Below, one piece after another: positions 19,547 through 27,922 of a DNA stretch of 64,000 nt. Position 1 is the stretch's first letter; every line of letters begins with the position of its first letter. The stretch covers positions 744,001 through 808,000 of the forward strand of contig NZ_FOXQ01000001.1 of the NCBI RefSeq assembly GCF_900115755.1. The letters are read 5' to 3'. Source of the stretch: Parafilimonas terrae. GTDB lineage: Bacteria; Bacteroidota; Bacteroidia; Chitinophagales; Chitinophagaceae. The notes beneath the pieces are model-generated. The model had not been told where the DNA came from. It was given only the letters and a program-made list of their open reading frames with translations, and made no database searches. The translations under genes were made by a program, and so were the position numbers.

Positions 19547-19589
19547 TTTGCCACAGATGCACAGATTTAATTTGTGCATCTGTGGCAAA
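19547..19589. terminator. Perfect 17-bp inverted repeat, probable bidirectional terminator
   Basis: Arms 19547-19563 (TTTGCCACAGATGCACA) and 19573-19589 are perfectly complementary with a 9-bp loop. It sits between convergent marC (+) and the DUF71 gene (-). The word CACAGATG also occurs near 51495, so this may belong to a repeat family rather than be a simple terminator. Confidence 0.6.
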
Positions 19590-19631
19590 ACTCCATTAAA
19601 TTACCAGTGGCCGGGTATTCAGTTTATCAAC

Positions 19632-20345
19632 TCATACCATTTCAAGATCGCAAAACCAAAATCCATATTTTTTCTTTACATCATCCACATTATTCAATCT
19701 TGAAACTTCATACTGTTTATAAGTTGTTCTTCCCTGCTTAAAACTTACGGGCTGTTTAAAGATTGGTCCGTCAAAAACAAAAGAATGAAACTCGCCATTT
19801 TCGCCGCAAGGGTCAACATTCTTTGGCAAATCATTGATAAAAGATTCATCTATCAATCTTCCGCAAAAACTTTTATCAAGAAAAGCCGCATTCACGCATG
19901 CAATAACAGCTTTAAAACCGGTATCTATAAATTCTTTTATTAAAACAGATGTATCGGTTTTCCAAAGAGGAAAAACGCATTCCAGGCCGCCGGACTTTAG
20001 TTTTTCTTCACGGTATGCACGCAGGTCTTCCAAAAAAATATCACCGTAAATAGCTTTACTGCAGCCTTTATCTCTTAATGCAGTTAATGCTTCACGCATC
20101 TTCGTTTCATACTCCTGCATGGACGGGTCTTCAGATAATTCTACAGGCACCAGCGGCAATCCAATAGCCGCAGCCTGCGCTTCTGTTAAAGACCTTCTCA
20201 CACCATGCATGGATACGCGGTTGTGAACACTGTTAAAACTTGTAAGTAAATACTGAATATCGTATTCCCCCGAAAGCAATGCTTTATGTAAAGCTAATGC
20301 TGCATCTTTTCCTCCGCTCCAGTTAAAAAATGAAGGTGTCTTCAA
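19632..20345 (-). CDS. DUF71/COG2102 ATP-pyrophosphatase (diphthine-ammonia ligase-like), probable B12-salvage subgroup
   Basis: 237 residues. N-terminal PP-loop NTPase motif FNWSGGKDAALALHKAL and the C-terminal DUF71 signature PCGENGEFHSFVFDGP. The archaeal/eukaryotic relative Dph6 amidates diphthine, a modification bacteria lack, so another substrate is expected. Comparative genomics has proposed a DUF71 subgroup in B12 salvage. The position here supports that: third gene behind a cobalamin riboswitch and a BtuB-like receptor. It begins 33 bp after the CWC gene. Confidence 0.88.
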   Translation of the reverse strand: MKTPSFFNWSGGKDAALALHKALLSGEYDIQYLLTSFNSVHNRVSMHGVRRSLTEAQAAAIGLPLVPVELSEDPSMQEYETKMREALTALRDKGCSKAIYGDIFLEDLRAYREEKLKSGGLECVFPLWKTDTSVLIKEFIDTGFKAVIACVNAAFLDKSFCGRLIDESFINDLPKNVDPCGENGEFHSFVFDGPIFKQPVSFKQGRTTYKQYEVSRLNNVDDVKKKYGFWFCDLEMV

Positions 20346-20378
20346 TATGTTTATTTTGTTTTGAGTAAATATTTTTCT

Positions 20379-20570
20379 TTAAACAACATGCCTGTTTTTA
20401 AGCTGCAGCAAACAATTTGCGCATAAACAATCGCGGTAACGATTTTCTATGAAAGCCTTTTCTTCAATGCTGAATTGTATGCCGTAACACTGGCATTGTG
20501 TTATATTGCCTGCTTTGCACTCAAAGATACGACCGCAACGCGGACAAATTTTTTCTTCATGTACAGGCAT
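20379..20570 (-). CDS. Cysteine-rich CWC family small protein
   Basis: 63 residues with eight cysteines in the CPRCGRIFEC, QCQC and DCLCANCL motifs that define the Cys-rich CWC family, probably binding zinc. Function unknown. It lies between the BtuB-like receptor and the DUF71 gene, so it is probably co-transcribed under the B12 riboswitch. Confidence 0.85.
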   Translation of the reverse strand: MPVHEEKICPRCGRIFECKAGNITQCQCYGIQFSIEEKAFIENRYRDCLCANCLLQLKNRHVV

Positions 20571-20658
20571 AAAATATTTTCCTCTTTCAAAACCTTTAAA
20601 CTGCCGAAATAAACATTTTTAAAGAGCTAAACCCCGCTGTATATTTCTCTATAAATTT

Positions 20659-22518
20659 TTACAATTTAAAACGAAGACCTGCATTTACAGTTGTACCCTG
20701 TACTGCATAGCCATAAACTTCATAATAGTTTGTGTTATTGATAATATTCTTTACGTCAACAAAAACATTCAAATGTTTTTTCAAAAAACTGTATTGAATA
20801 TAGGCGCCCCATAAAGTGTAAGCGTTTAAATCAACCTGCGAAGACAAGAAGGTATTCGGATCAAAATAATTATCGGTGCGCTTGCCTGTTACCTGCAAAG
20901 TTGTGCTTACATATAAAGATGGTGTTATGTTATAACCGGCAAACAGTTTAACAGCATTCCTTGGCCTGCGAACAAGATTAAAACAACTTGTGTCTTTGCC
21001 TGAAGCTTTATCAGTAAGCTTACCGGTTATATAAGCATAAGATGCGCTAAGTTGTAAATTCTTATTATTATAATTCACTTCGGCCTGTACACCATAATCA
21101 TGTTGTTTGTTTAAATTTTCATAACCATTGGCGCCATAAATAATTACGTCATTTATATAACGATTAAAGCCGTTAACTGTAACCGCTAATTTTTTTTCAA
21201 GAAAAAAAGTTTGCAAGCCTGCTTCCTGCGTATTTGATTTTTCGGGCTTTAAATTCGGATTAGCGCCATAAGGACCAAACAGTTCGCTAATGGAAGGCGC
21301 CCTGAAACCGCTTGTAACATTTGCAAAAACTTTTACCGTATTATTTATAAGATAAGAAGGGTTAAAACTGTAGGTAACATTATCGCCATATTGATTATGA
21401 TGATTATACCTTCCACCCAGCTCAAGATTAAAGCCATTATTACTGTGCAAAAAGAAAGATATATACGGGCTGATGATAGTGTTGGTTGTATCAACATCTT
21501 TTATTGTATAAGATTGATAATTCAACCCTGCCACCATTTGTATGTGCTTGCTAAAGGTTTGATTAATGTATGCTTCTGCATGATTGAATTTCCCGCTTGA
21601 TTGAAAAGCATACGAACTCCTGTAATCACGTTTTGTGAAATCGTACCCATAATTAAAATGCAGGCTGCCGCTTTTATAATTATAATTGCCGTTAAGGCCT
21701 GTATTTATAAGCGAAGAAATATAAGTATTTGGTGCATCAATAAATGCATCGGCATCGTAACCACCTTTAAAATGCGTGTAACGGAAATAAGGAGAAAGCT
21801 TAAACTTATCCGTTACATTAATACCAATAATTCCCTGCAAGGCATGCTGCGTAAATCCATCTTTATCAAAGCCCGCTTTGCCTGTTGTATCTTTTGCTTC
21901 GCTTATGCCGTCAGTATTATAATAAGTATAATTCAAATTATATTCCAGCACTTTTGTTTTCTGGCTTATGTTGGCATTGCCTTTAAAACTGTTATAGCTG
22001 CCATAAGTAAGCAAACCGTTTAGCTGCGGCTGCTTTGTTTCCGGTTTTTTTGAAATGATATTTACAACACCGGCCACTGCATTGGAACCGTATAAAGTGC
22101 TTTGGCTGCCCTGCAAAATTTCAATGCGTTCAATATTATCGAGCGATAACAAACGTAAATCAAAGCTGCCACCAACACCCGCAGGTTCGTTTAGCGGAAT
22201 ACCATCCAATAAGATCAGCGTGTATTTATCCGTTGCGCCAAGCAGGTATAATGATTTGTCTTTGCCGGGGTTGCTCGTCGCTCCATTCATGGTAACGCCA
22301 ACCTGTTCGTTTAATATTTGCGCCAGGTCTTTACTGCCGCTGCGCTCAATCTGCTCTTTGGTAATTACTTTAACAACCTTGCCTGTTTCGCTCATTTTTT
22401 TGGGCGATTTTGTTGCCGTAACCACCACATCATCCAATAAATTTTCCGATGAATCTGTTTGTGCTTTTAAAAATTGTGTAAGCACTAATACAATTGCTGT
22501 AACCAGGATTTTTTTCAT
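20659..22518 (-). CDS. btuB: TonB-dependent outer-membrane receptor, BtuB-like cobalamin transporter
   Basis: About 619 residues from the ATG at 22518 (MKKILVTAIVLVLTQFLKAQ signal peptide). Plug domain at about 30-150 (VVVTATKSPKKMSETGKVVKVITKEQIE, TLILLDGIPLNEPAG, LYGSNAVAGVVNIISKK) followed by a 22-strand barrel with the terminal NAGLRFKL. Length and plug resemble E. coli BtuB. A cobalamin riboswitch upstream supports cobalamin or cobinamide as substrate. BtuF, BtuC and BtuD are not in the window. Confidence 0.9.
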   Translation of the reverse strand: MKKILVTAIVLVLTQFLKAQTDSSENLLDDVVVTATKSPKKMSETGKVVKVITKEQIERSGSKDLAQILNEQVGVTMNGATSNPGKDKSLYLLGATDKYTLILLDGIPLNEPAGVGGSFDLRLLSLDNIERIEILQGSQSTLYGSNAVAGVVNIISKKPETKQPQLNGLLTYGSYNSFKGNANISQKTKVLEYNLNYTYYNTDGISEAKDTTGKAGFDKDGFTQHALQGIIGINVTDKFKLSPYFRYTHFKGGYDADAFIDAPNTYISSLINTGLNGNYNYKSGSLHFNYGYDFTKRDYRSSYAFQSSGKFNHAEAYINQTFSKHIQMVAGLNYQSYTIKDVDTTNTIISPYISFFLHSNNGFNLELGGRYNHHNQYGDNVTYSFNPSYLINNTVKVFANVTSGFRAPSISELFGPYGANPNLKPEKSNTQEAGLQTFFLEKKLAVTVNGFNRYINDVIIYGANGYENLNKQHDYGVQAEVNYNNKNLQLSASYAYITGKLTDKASGKDTSCFNLVRRPRNAVKLFAGYNITPSLYVSTTLQVTGKRTDNYFDPNTFLSSQVDLNAYTLWGAYIQYSFLKKHLNVFVDVKNIINNTNYYEVYGYAVQGTTVNAGLRFKL

Positions 22519-22647
22519 GCTCATTCTTCTTTTGAATGTTTTAAAAGTTGTTGAAGAATGAACTTTCGTGAAGAATAATAGAAATGAAAATGTCTTCTGC
22601 AGTAAGACCTTATCATTCTGCCTTTCACCCGAAAGCCCAGATAATAT

Positions 22648-22830
22648 TTGTTTGGCAGGTCTTCTGGCTTGCCGGCTGCTGAAACCCTTCCCGTTCTTTC
22701 CTGAACAGTGGTTTTATATTCAGCAGGTGAATAGTGAATAAGGCACAATTCACAAAGCTTACAGCTACGGGGATAGCTCCTGATTTTAACAGGATTCCCT
22801 TTTAATTTGTTAAATGAAATTTTTTCATCC
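22648..22830 (-). promoter_or_regulatory. Cobalamin (B12) riboswitch
   Basis: On the minus strand the order is: GGGAATCCTG near 22800, CAGGAGCTATCCCCG and GTAGCTGTAAG, a CCACTG segment, GGGAAGGG, and the conserved B12 box AGCCAGAAGACCTGCC at 22654-22669. This order and these words match the AdoCbl riboswitch. It sits about 130 bp upstream of the BtuB-like gene and should switch the operon off when cobalamin is plentiful. Outer limits are approximate. Confidence 0.92.
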
Positions 22831-22974
22831 TTCAAAACCAAACCGGCGGCAAATGTAGTTATTTGAAAATATTAAACGGAATGATTTTCCTTTCATAAAA
22901 TTTCCTGCAGGCAACAAAAATTTTAGCCGTTATTGCAACGCTTTATCATTTGCCATTGTCAGCTAAACATCCGG

Positions 22975-23535
22975 ATGGACTATAAAGAACTTGTAAAGAA
23001 TTGCCTTAAAGGAAAGTCGGAAGCGCAAAAACAATTATATAATCATTTTGCAGCTGACATGTATGGCATTTGCTATAGATATACTAAATCTGCAGCCGAT
23101 GCGGAAGATGTTTTGCAGGAAGGTTTTATAAAGGTCTTTCGCAATCTTCAACACTACCGGCAGGAGGGCGAGCTGGGCGCATGGATACGGCGCATTATGG
23201 TAAATACAGCCTTGAATTATCTTAAGCAAAGTAAACGCTACAGCACAGAAATGTTATATGAAGAAGACCATCTTCACCCGGTATCTACAGAAAATCCGAT
23301 TATTCATTTGCAGGCAAAAGAACTGGCAGATTTAATACGACAATTGCCAACCGGTTGCCAGACTATTTTTAACCTTCACGCAGTGGAAGGTTTTACGCAT
23401 GTGGAAATTGGTGAAATGCTGGGCATACATACCGGCACTTCAAGATCGCAGTATGCGAGGGCAAGAACAATGATGGTTGCCTGGATTGAGAAAAGAAATG
23501 AGAAAATTAAACAACAGCGGTATGCAGGAAAATGA
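22975..23535 (+). CDS. ECF-type RNA polymerase sigma factor
   Basis: 186 residues from the ATG at 22975; an in-frame ATG at 22933 adds a non-family extension. Sigma region 2 at about 20-90 (MYGICYRYTKSAADAEDVLQEGFIKVF) and region 4 at about 120-175 (LPTGCQTIFNLHAVEGFTHVEIGEMLGIHTGTSRSQYARAR). It recruits polymerase to extracytoplasmic-function promoters. It heads an operon whose next gene overlaps it and probably encodes the anti-sigma component. Confidence 0.93.
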   Translation: MDYKELVKNCLKGKSEAQKQLYNHFAADMYGICYRYTKSAADAEDVLQEGFIKVFRNLQHYRQEGELGAWIRRIMVNTALNYLKQSKRYSTEMLYEEDHLHPVSTENPIIHLQAKELADLIRQLPTGCQTIFNLHAVEGFTHVEIGEMLGIHTGTSRSQYARARTMMVAWIEKRNEKIKQQRYAGK

Positions 23536-24925
23536 ATTTGAAAAACAGGTGAAAAATTTGATGGAGGGCTTTAAGCCGGCTCCGTCCGATGAAGCCTGGG
23601 CAAAAATAAGCCGCAGGCTAAAGGAGAAGCGCCGGCGCAGGCTGCCCTTCATTTTTTTGCTGGCAACAGGTTTGGCTGCTGCGGGATTGCTATTTTATTA
23701 CACAGGCAATAAACAAGATACAGTACAAAATACAGTTGCAATAAATAATAGCAATGCAGGTATTGCACAAGATGGCGCTGTCTTAAACGACTCTGGCGTA
23801 GCTTCCATAAACAATAAAGTTGAAAAGAACAATGCTGATAACAGCAAATCTTCATTGCCAACAGACAAAGGCCGGGTTAACTTCATTAGCAAAAAAATGA
23901 ATGAGGTTGCTGGCATTAACAAAAGCATCAAAAAAAATAACACTGGTATTTCAGCAGGCATAACAAAAGACAATTCTTTAGATGGCAAAGATCAGCCCGG
24001 CGATGTTATAACAAATGCTAAGGGTAATGACGATAAAGCTGGTGCATTACAAAAAGATTTAGAGCAAGCAACTTCTGAAGAAATTCAGGCCGTCAATCAA
24101 AACCCGGTTAATAAACCTGATAATAACATTGCTAAAAACGATTCAAACAATAATACTCACGATAATATTCAAATTGCAAAACCAGCCTTACAAAGCAATA
24201 AACTTCCCAAATGGCAATGGGGCGTAAATGCTTTTTATGGAGCCAACAGTACGGTGAAAAGCATAGGAAGTATTGGAAAACCTGACCGGCAGTCTGCATT
24301 AAGTGCGCCAACATTAACAGCACCAACAGCCATTATCAGCGGTGATACTGTTTTTAACAAATATGCTTACACTTCGTCAAGCGCTTACAGCTTTGGATTT
24401 GAAGTGCAACGCAGCATATCAAAGAACAGTTCAATAAACGCAGGATTAAACTTTACGCATCTTGCAACAGCATCTAATGTACGCGGTGTGGTTAATGCCA
24501 ATTATGCAATAAGCCCTGATTATATGGTGAACAATTATTACCGGCCGGGCGTGGTTAAGGAGTATATCAATAAATATAATTTTATAGAATTGCCCGTTTC
24601 TTTTCAGCAGAACTTATTGCAGCGGAAAATGTTTGCATTTGGTTATAATGCAGGCTTTTCCGTGCGGCAATTGCTTAATTCAAACTCGCTTATTTATAAC
24701 GAACAGGGTAATATTTATTTTTCAAATGACGACCTGCTGCGCAAAACGCAATTGCAGTTGCAGGCGGGCCTTAATTTGAAATTCAACACAGGCAAAACCA
24801 CATCTGTTTATGCAGGTCCGCAGATTTCTTACAGCTTATCAAACTTTACAAAGAATAAAGACAACGGCAATTTTCATTTCATGACTTACGGGTTAAAAGC
24901 CGGCTTGCTTTTTCATAAAAAATAA
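23498..24925 (+). CDS. Membrane-anchored protein with cytoplasmic head and C-terminal barrel-like domain (putative anti-sigma partner)
   Basis: About 475 residues. It overlaps the sigma gene by 38 bp (an alternative ATG at 23522 gives 14 bp). A short charged N-terminus (MQENEFEKQVKNLMEGFKPAPSDEAW) precedes one transmembrane segment (FIFLLATGLAAAGLLFYY). Then comes an Asn/Lys/Asp-rich low-complexity linker of about 150 residues and a C-terminal region of about 230 residues resembling small outer-membrane beta-barrel proteins (WQWGVNAFYGAN, FGFEVQRSISKN, LQAGLNLKFNTGKTTSVYAGPQ). The topology could join cytoplasm and outer envelope. The anti-sigma role is inferred from position. Confidence 0.7.
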   Translation: MRKLNNSGMQENEFEKQVKNLMEGFKPAPSDEAWAKISRRLKEKRRRRLPFIFLLATGLAAAGLLFYYTGNKQDTVQNTVAINNSNAGIAQDGAVLNDSGVASINNKVEKNNADNSKSSLPTDKGRVNFISKKMNEVAGINKSIKKNNTGISAGITKDNSLDGKDQPGDVITNAKGNDDKAGALQKDLEQATSEEIQAVNQNPVNKPDNNIAKNDSNNNTHDNIQIAKPALQSNKLPKWQWGVNAFYGANSTVKSIGSIGKPDRQSALSAPTLTAPTAIISGDTVFNKYAYTSSSAYSFGFEVQRSISKNSSINAGLNFTHLATASNVRGVVNANYAISPDYMVNNYYRPGVVKEYINKYNFIELPVSFQQNLLQRKMFAFGYNAGFSVRQLLNSNSLIYNEQGNIYFSNDDLLRKTQLQLQAGLNLKFNTGKTTSVYAGPQISYSLSNFTKNKDNGNFHFMTYGLKAGLLFHKK

Positions 24926-24982
24926 TAACGAAATTTTACAACGTTCATTATGCTGCTCATGTCAGGATATAAAACCTTGGCC

Positions 24983-26242
24983 ATGAGAAAAATTTACCCT
25001 CTTTCATTCCTGCTCATTATTATCCTTTTTGCAGGATGTTTTAAAGACGATTGCAAAAGCATTCACCGCATTTACAAACCGGTTTTTAAAACGCTCACGC
25101 AGGTACGTGCCGGCATTGCTTCAGAAGCAGCGCAGCCGGTAAAAGTTGCCGGTAAAATTTACCTGTATAAAAACTATATCTTTTTAAACGAGCCAGGTGC
25201 AGGCATTCATGTAATTGATAACAGCGATCCATCCAATCCTAAAAACATATCCTTCATTAATATTCCCGGTAATTATGATCTTGCTATAAAAGGTAATTAT
25301 TTATATGCTGATTCTTACAGCGACCTTGTTGTATTGAATATTGCAGATCCTAAACATGCAGTTTCAAAAACATTTAAGAACAATGTATTTCCGCGACAAA
25401 GCTATTATTACTATTATACTTCTACTGTAAATCCTGATTCTGTTTTAGTGCCTGTTGATTATATAATGACGGATACGCTGGTAAATTGCGATACATACAA
25501 TAGCTGGATAGCTTACGATTATGTTGCCACGCCCAATTCTTCACAGGTATTTACAACAGCAGTGCCTTCCAAAGGCATCGGAGGCTCCACTGCACGCTTT
25601 ACAGTCTTAAACGATTACTTATATACGGTGGATTATTATGCGCTCCATTCTTTCGATATCACCAATGCCAGTGATCCGGAACCCATACATGATGAAGCCA
25701 TTACTGTGACCGGAGGCGTTGTAGAAACAATATATCCTTCAAACAATAACCTGTTTATAGGTACAAGCAACGGTATATTTATTTATTCAGTTGCAGGCGG
25801 CGGCATACCCACATATACCGGTCAGTTTGGCCATTTTACAGCATGCGATCCCGTTATTGCAGACAACAGCAATGCGTTTGTTACGCTGCGCTCCGGCACC
25901 GCCTGCCAGGGTTTTAATAATGAACTTGAGATATTAGATATTGCAACAGATATAACCAATCCCTCATTAATTAAAACATACAGCCTCACTAATCCACGCG
26001 GCCTTACAAAAGACGGCAACTTATTATTTATTTGCGATGGAGCGGATGGTTTAAAACTTTATAATGCGGCAGACATTAATAACCTTTCCCTATTAAAAAC
26101 AATCGGCGGTTTTGAAGCAAACGATGTTATTGCATGGAATAAAATTGCACTTGTAACCGCAGGTGACGGTTTGTATCAATATGATTATTCCAATACAAAT
26201 AATGTAAAGCTGTTAAGTAAAATTTCCATCAATCAAAAATGA
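24983..26242 (+). CDS. LVIVD-repeat lipoprotein
   Basis: About 419 residues from the ATG at 24983, giving the lipoprotein signal MRKIYPLSFLLIIILFAGC; the open frame reaches 24950. The body carries repeated LVIVD-type strands (AGIHVIDNSDPSNPKNI, YSDLVVLNIADPKH, LKLYNAADINNLSLLKTIGG) that form a propeller. A surface or periplasmic binding role is inferred. It overlaps the next gene by 4 bp (ATGA), indicating translational coupling. Confidence 0.8.
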   Translation: MRKIYPLSFLLIIILFAGCFKDDCKSIHRIYKPVFKTLTQVRAGIASEAAQPVKVAGKIYLYKNYIFLNEPGAGIHVIDNSDPSNPKNISFINIPGNYDLAIKGNYLYADSYSDLVVLNIADPKHAVSKTFKNNVFPRQSYYYYYTSTVNPDSVLVPVDYIMTDTLVNCDTYNSWIAYDYVATPNSSQVFTTAVPSKGIGGSTARFTVLNDYLYTVDYYALHSFDITNASDPEPIHDEAITVTGGVVETIYPSNNNLFIGTSNGIFIYSVAGGGIPTYTGQFGHFTACDPVIADNSNAFVTLRSGTACQGFNNELEILDIATDITNPSLIKTYSLTNPRGLTKDGNLLFICDGADGLKLYNAADINNLSLLKTIGGFEANDVIAWNKIALVTAGDGLYQYDYSNTNNVKLLSKISINQK

Positions 26243-26808
26243 AAAAAATTATTGCAAGCCTGCTGCTGCTTGGTTTTGCATACAATGCAACAGCGCAAAA
26301 TGCTTTGAAAACGCCCATGCATTTTCAAAGCATTTTGCAGGCCGGTTTACTGGCAGGAAAAACAGAGCCTTCCTTTGGTGTGCAAACAATAAATGGTGTA
26401 AGATGGAAACAAATTTCCGCAGGTATTGGTGCTGGTATCGATAATTATGTTTTCAGAACGATACCTGTTTTTATTGACCTAAGGGCAGATATTCTTAAAA
26501 GCAAAAACTCACCTTTTGTTTTTGCTGATGCAGGCCCGCAATTTCAATGGGTGCAGGATCATCAAAAGGCCGGCTCTTTTTTTAATCCTGAATATAAAAG
26601 CGGGTTTTATTTTAATGCCGGAGCCGGCTATTCAATTTATTTGTTTAAACGAAACACATTAACATTAAGTGCGGCATTCTCATTAAAGAAAGTAAATGAG
26701 TCGTTATACACCTACTGCGATTTTGTTGCCTGCCCGGAACAAAAACCAACAATCAATAAATATACTTTCAGAAGACTTGCTGTAATGGCAGGCTGGACAA
26801 TATGGTAG
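26239..26808 (+). CDS. Secreted outer-membrane beta-barrel-like protein
   Basis: 189 residues with signal peptide (MKKIIASLLLLGFAYNATAQ). Alternating hydrophobic strands (WKQISAGIGAGIDNYVF, GFYFNAGAGYSIYLFKRN, LTLSAAFSLKKVN, RRLAVMAGWTIW) suggest an eight-strand barrel. Last gene of the ECF sigma operon. Function unknown. Confidence 0.7.
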   Translation: MKKIIASLLLLGFAYNATAQNALKTPMHFQSILQAGLLAGKTEPSFGVQTINGVRWKQISAGIGAGIDNYVFRTIPVFIDLRADILKSKNSPFVFADAGPQFQWVQDHQKAGSFFNPEYKSGFYFNAGAGYSIYLFKRNTLTLSAAFSLKKVNESLYTYCDFVACPEQKPTINKYTFRRLAVMAGWTIW

Positions 26809-26865
26809 CAAGCAACCTTCAGCTTTAAATAATGGTTTACTAATCAGTGTCGTTGATTTAAGAAA

Positions 26866-26951
26866 ATATTCAATACTCAATGTTCAATAATTCAATGCTC
26901 AATTTGCAGAGGCTTAAAACTGAACATTGATTATTGTTTTGTTGAATATTG
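26866..26951. repeat. Imperfect inverted repeat (TTCAATA-rich family, copy 2)
   Basis: The left part carries AATATTCAATACTCAATG and CAATAATTCAATGCTCA; the right part carries GAACATTGATTATTG and GTTGAATATTG, which fold back on it imperfectly. Same word set as 18296-18373. Confidence 0.55.
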
Positions 26952-27042
26952 TATATTTCGAAAATGATTGAACGGTAAACCTCATGTACTCACTGCTCAA
27001 AGCCCGCAGTTTGCAGCTTGCACCAAAAGCCTGCGTTTGCCG

Positions 27043-27050
27043 TAACTTTG
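27043..27050 (+). promoter_or_regulatory. Candidate -7 box (TAACTTTG) for the pterin operon
   Basis: Exact TAnnTTTG match 20 bp before the ATG at 27071. A TTG at 27018-27020 may serve as -33 element (22-bp spacing). It lies inside the upstream extension of the open frame and so favours 27071 over 26984 as the start. Confidence 0.45.
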
Positions 27051-27070
27051 CGCAAATTTTTAAAGCAGCG

Positions 27071-27481
27071 ATGGTTTATTTAACGAGGCTGGAGCATTTT
27101 AATGCAGCGCATAAACTATATAATCCTGCGTGGAGCAAGGAAAGAAATGAGGCCGTGTTCGGGGCCTGCGCTAATGAAAACTGGCATGGGCACAATTTTG
27201 AGCTTTTTGTAACCGTAAAAGGCGTTCCAGATATAGATACCGGTTTTATAATGGATGCCAAGCAACTAAGCCGTATTATAAAAGAGCATGTAATTGAAAA
27301 GCTCGATCATAAAAATCTTAATCTCGACGTAGAATTCCTTGAAGGGAAAATGTGCAGCACAGAGAATTTAATAGTTGAAATATGGAAGCAGTTACAGCCG
27401 CATATTCCTGCAAATGTTACCTTACACAGCTTAAAGCTATATGAAACACCAAGAATTTATGTAGAGTATTTTGGAGAATAA
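27071..27481 (+). CDS. 6-pyruvoyl-tetrahydropterin synthase/QueD family protein (copy 1)
   Basis: 136 residues. T-fold enzyme acting on 7,8-dihydroneopterin triphosphate. Zinc ligands His14 (FNAAHKL), His39 and His41 (WHGH); the catalytic Cys33 is spaced CX5HGH as in mammalian PTPS rather than CX3HGH as in E. coli QueD. LDHKNLNLDV and the pterin-anchoring Glu in LYETPRIYVEY are present. An in-frame start at 26984 would add a non-homologous leader. It lies 3 bp before a second paralog and upstream of folE, so BH4-type pterin or queuosine precursor synthesis is likely. Confidence 0.88.
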   Translation: MVYLTRLEHFNAAHKLYNPAWSKERNEAVFGACANENWHGHNFELFVTVKGVPDIDTGFIMDAKQLSRIIKEHVIEKLDHKNLNLDVEFLEGKMCSTENLIVEIWKQLQPHIPANVTLHSLKLYETPRIYVEYFGE

Positions 27482-27484
27482 ATT

Positions 27485-27898
27485 ATGAACGAAAAAGTAG
27501 CCGTTTACCGCAAGGAACATTTTAATGCAGCGCACCGCCTGCATAACGATGCTTTTGATGAAGCTACCAACCAAAAGGTTTTTGGTAAATGCAATAACCC
27601 AAATTATCATGGCCACAATTATGAACTGATAGTAAAAGTAACCGGTGTGCCGGATGCGCAAACAGGTTTTGTAATTGACCTTAAAGAATTGAGCGATATT
27701 ATCCGGGAAAATGTTTTAGCACGCTTCGATCATAAAAACCTCAACCTCGATGTTGAAGAGTTTAAAAGTTTAAACCCCACTGCAGAAAATATTGCTATTA
27801 TCATTTACAAAATACTGCGGCCTTTAATAAACAGCGAATTTGATTTGCGGGTGCGCCTGTACGAAACTGAAAGAAATTTTGTAGAGTACCCTGCATAA
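27485..27898 (+). CDS. 6-pyruvoyl-tetrahydropterin synthase/QueD family protein (copy 2)
   Basis: 137 residues. Zinc ligands His17, His42 and His44; catalytic Cys36 in GKCNNPNYHGHNYEL, strikingly like mammalian PTPS. LDHKNLNLDVEEF-type and LYETERNFVEY segments are intact, so both tandem copies look active. The two proteins share the FNAAHxLxN and FDHKNLNLDV blocks but differ widely elsewhere, suggesting old duplication and divergent products. It is 24 bp upstream of folE. Confidence 0.9.
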   Translation: MNEKVAVYRKEHFNAAHRLHNDAFDEATNQKVFGKCNNPNYHGHNYELIVKVTGVPDAQTGFVIDLKELSDIIRENVLARFDHKNLNLDVEEFKSLNPTAENIAIIIYKILRPLINSEFDLRVRLYETERNFVEYPA

Positions 27899-27922
27899 AT
27901 AATCTAATATAAAAGGAGATCG

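Noticed and set aside
22521-22841. 106-residue minus-strand open frame upstream of btuB
   Set aside because: It is a translation of the cobalamin riboswitch and its leader; conservation there is of RNA, not protein.
26984-27070. N-terminal extension of the first PTPS gene
   Set aside because: It has no family homology and contains the likely -7 box; the ATG at 27071 gives the normal enzyme length.
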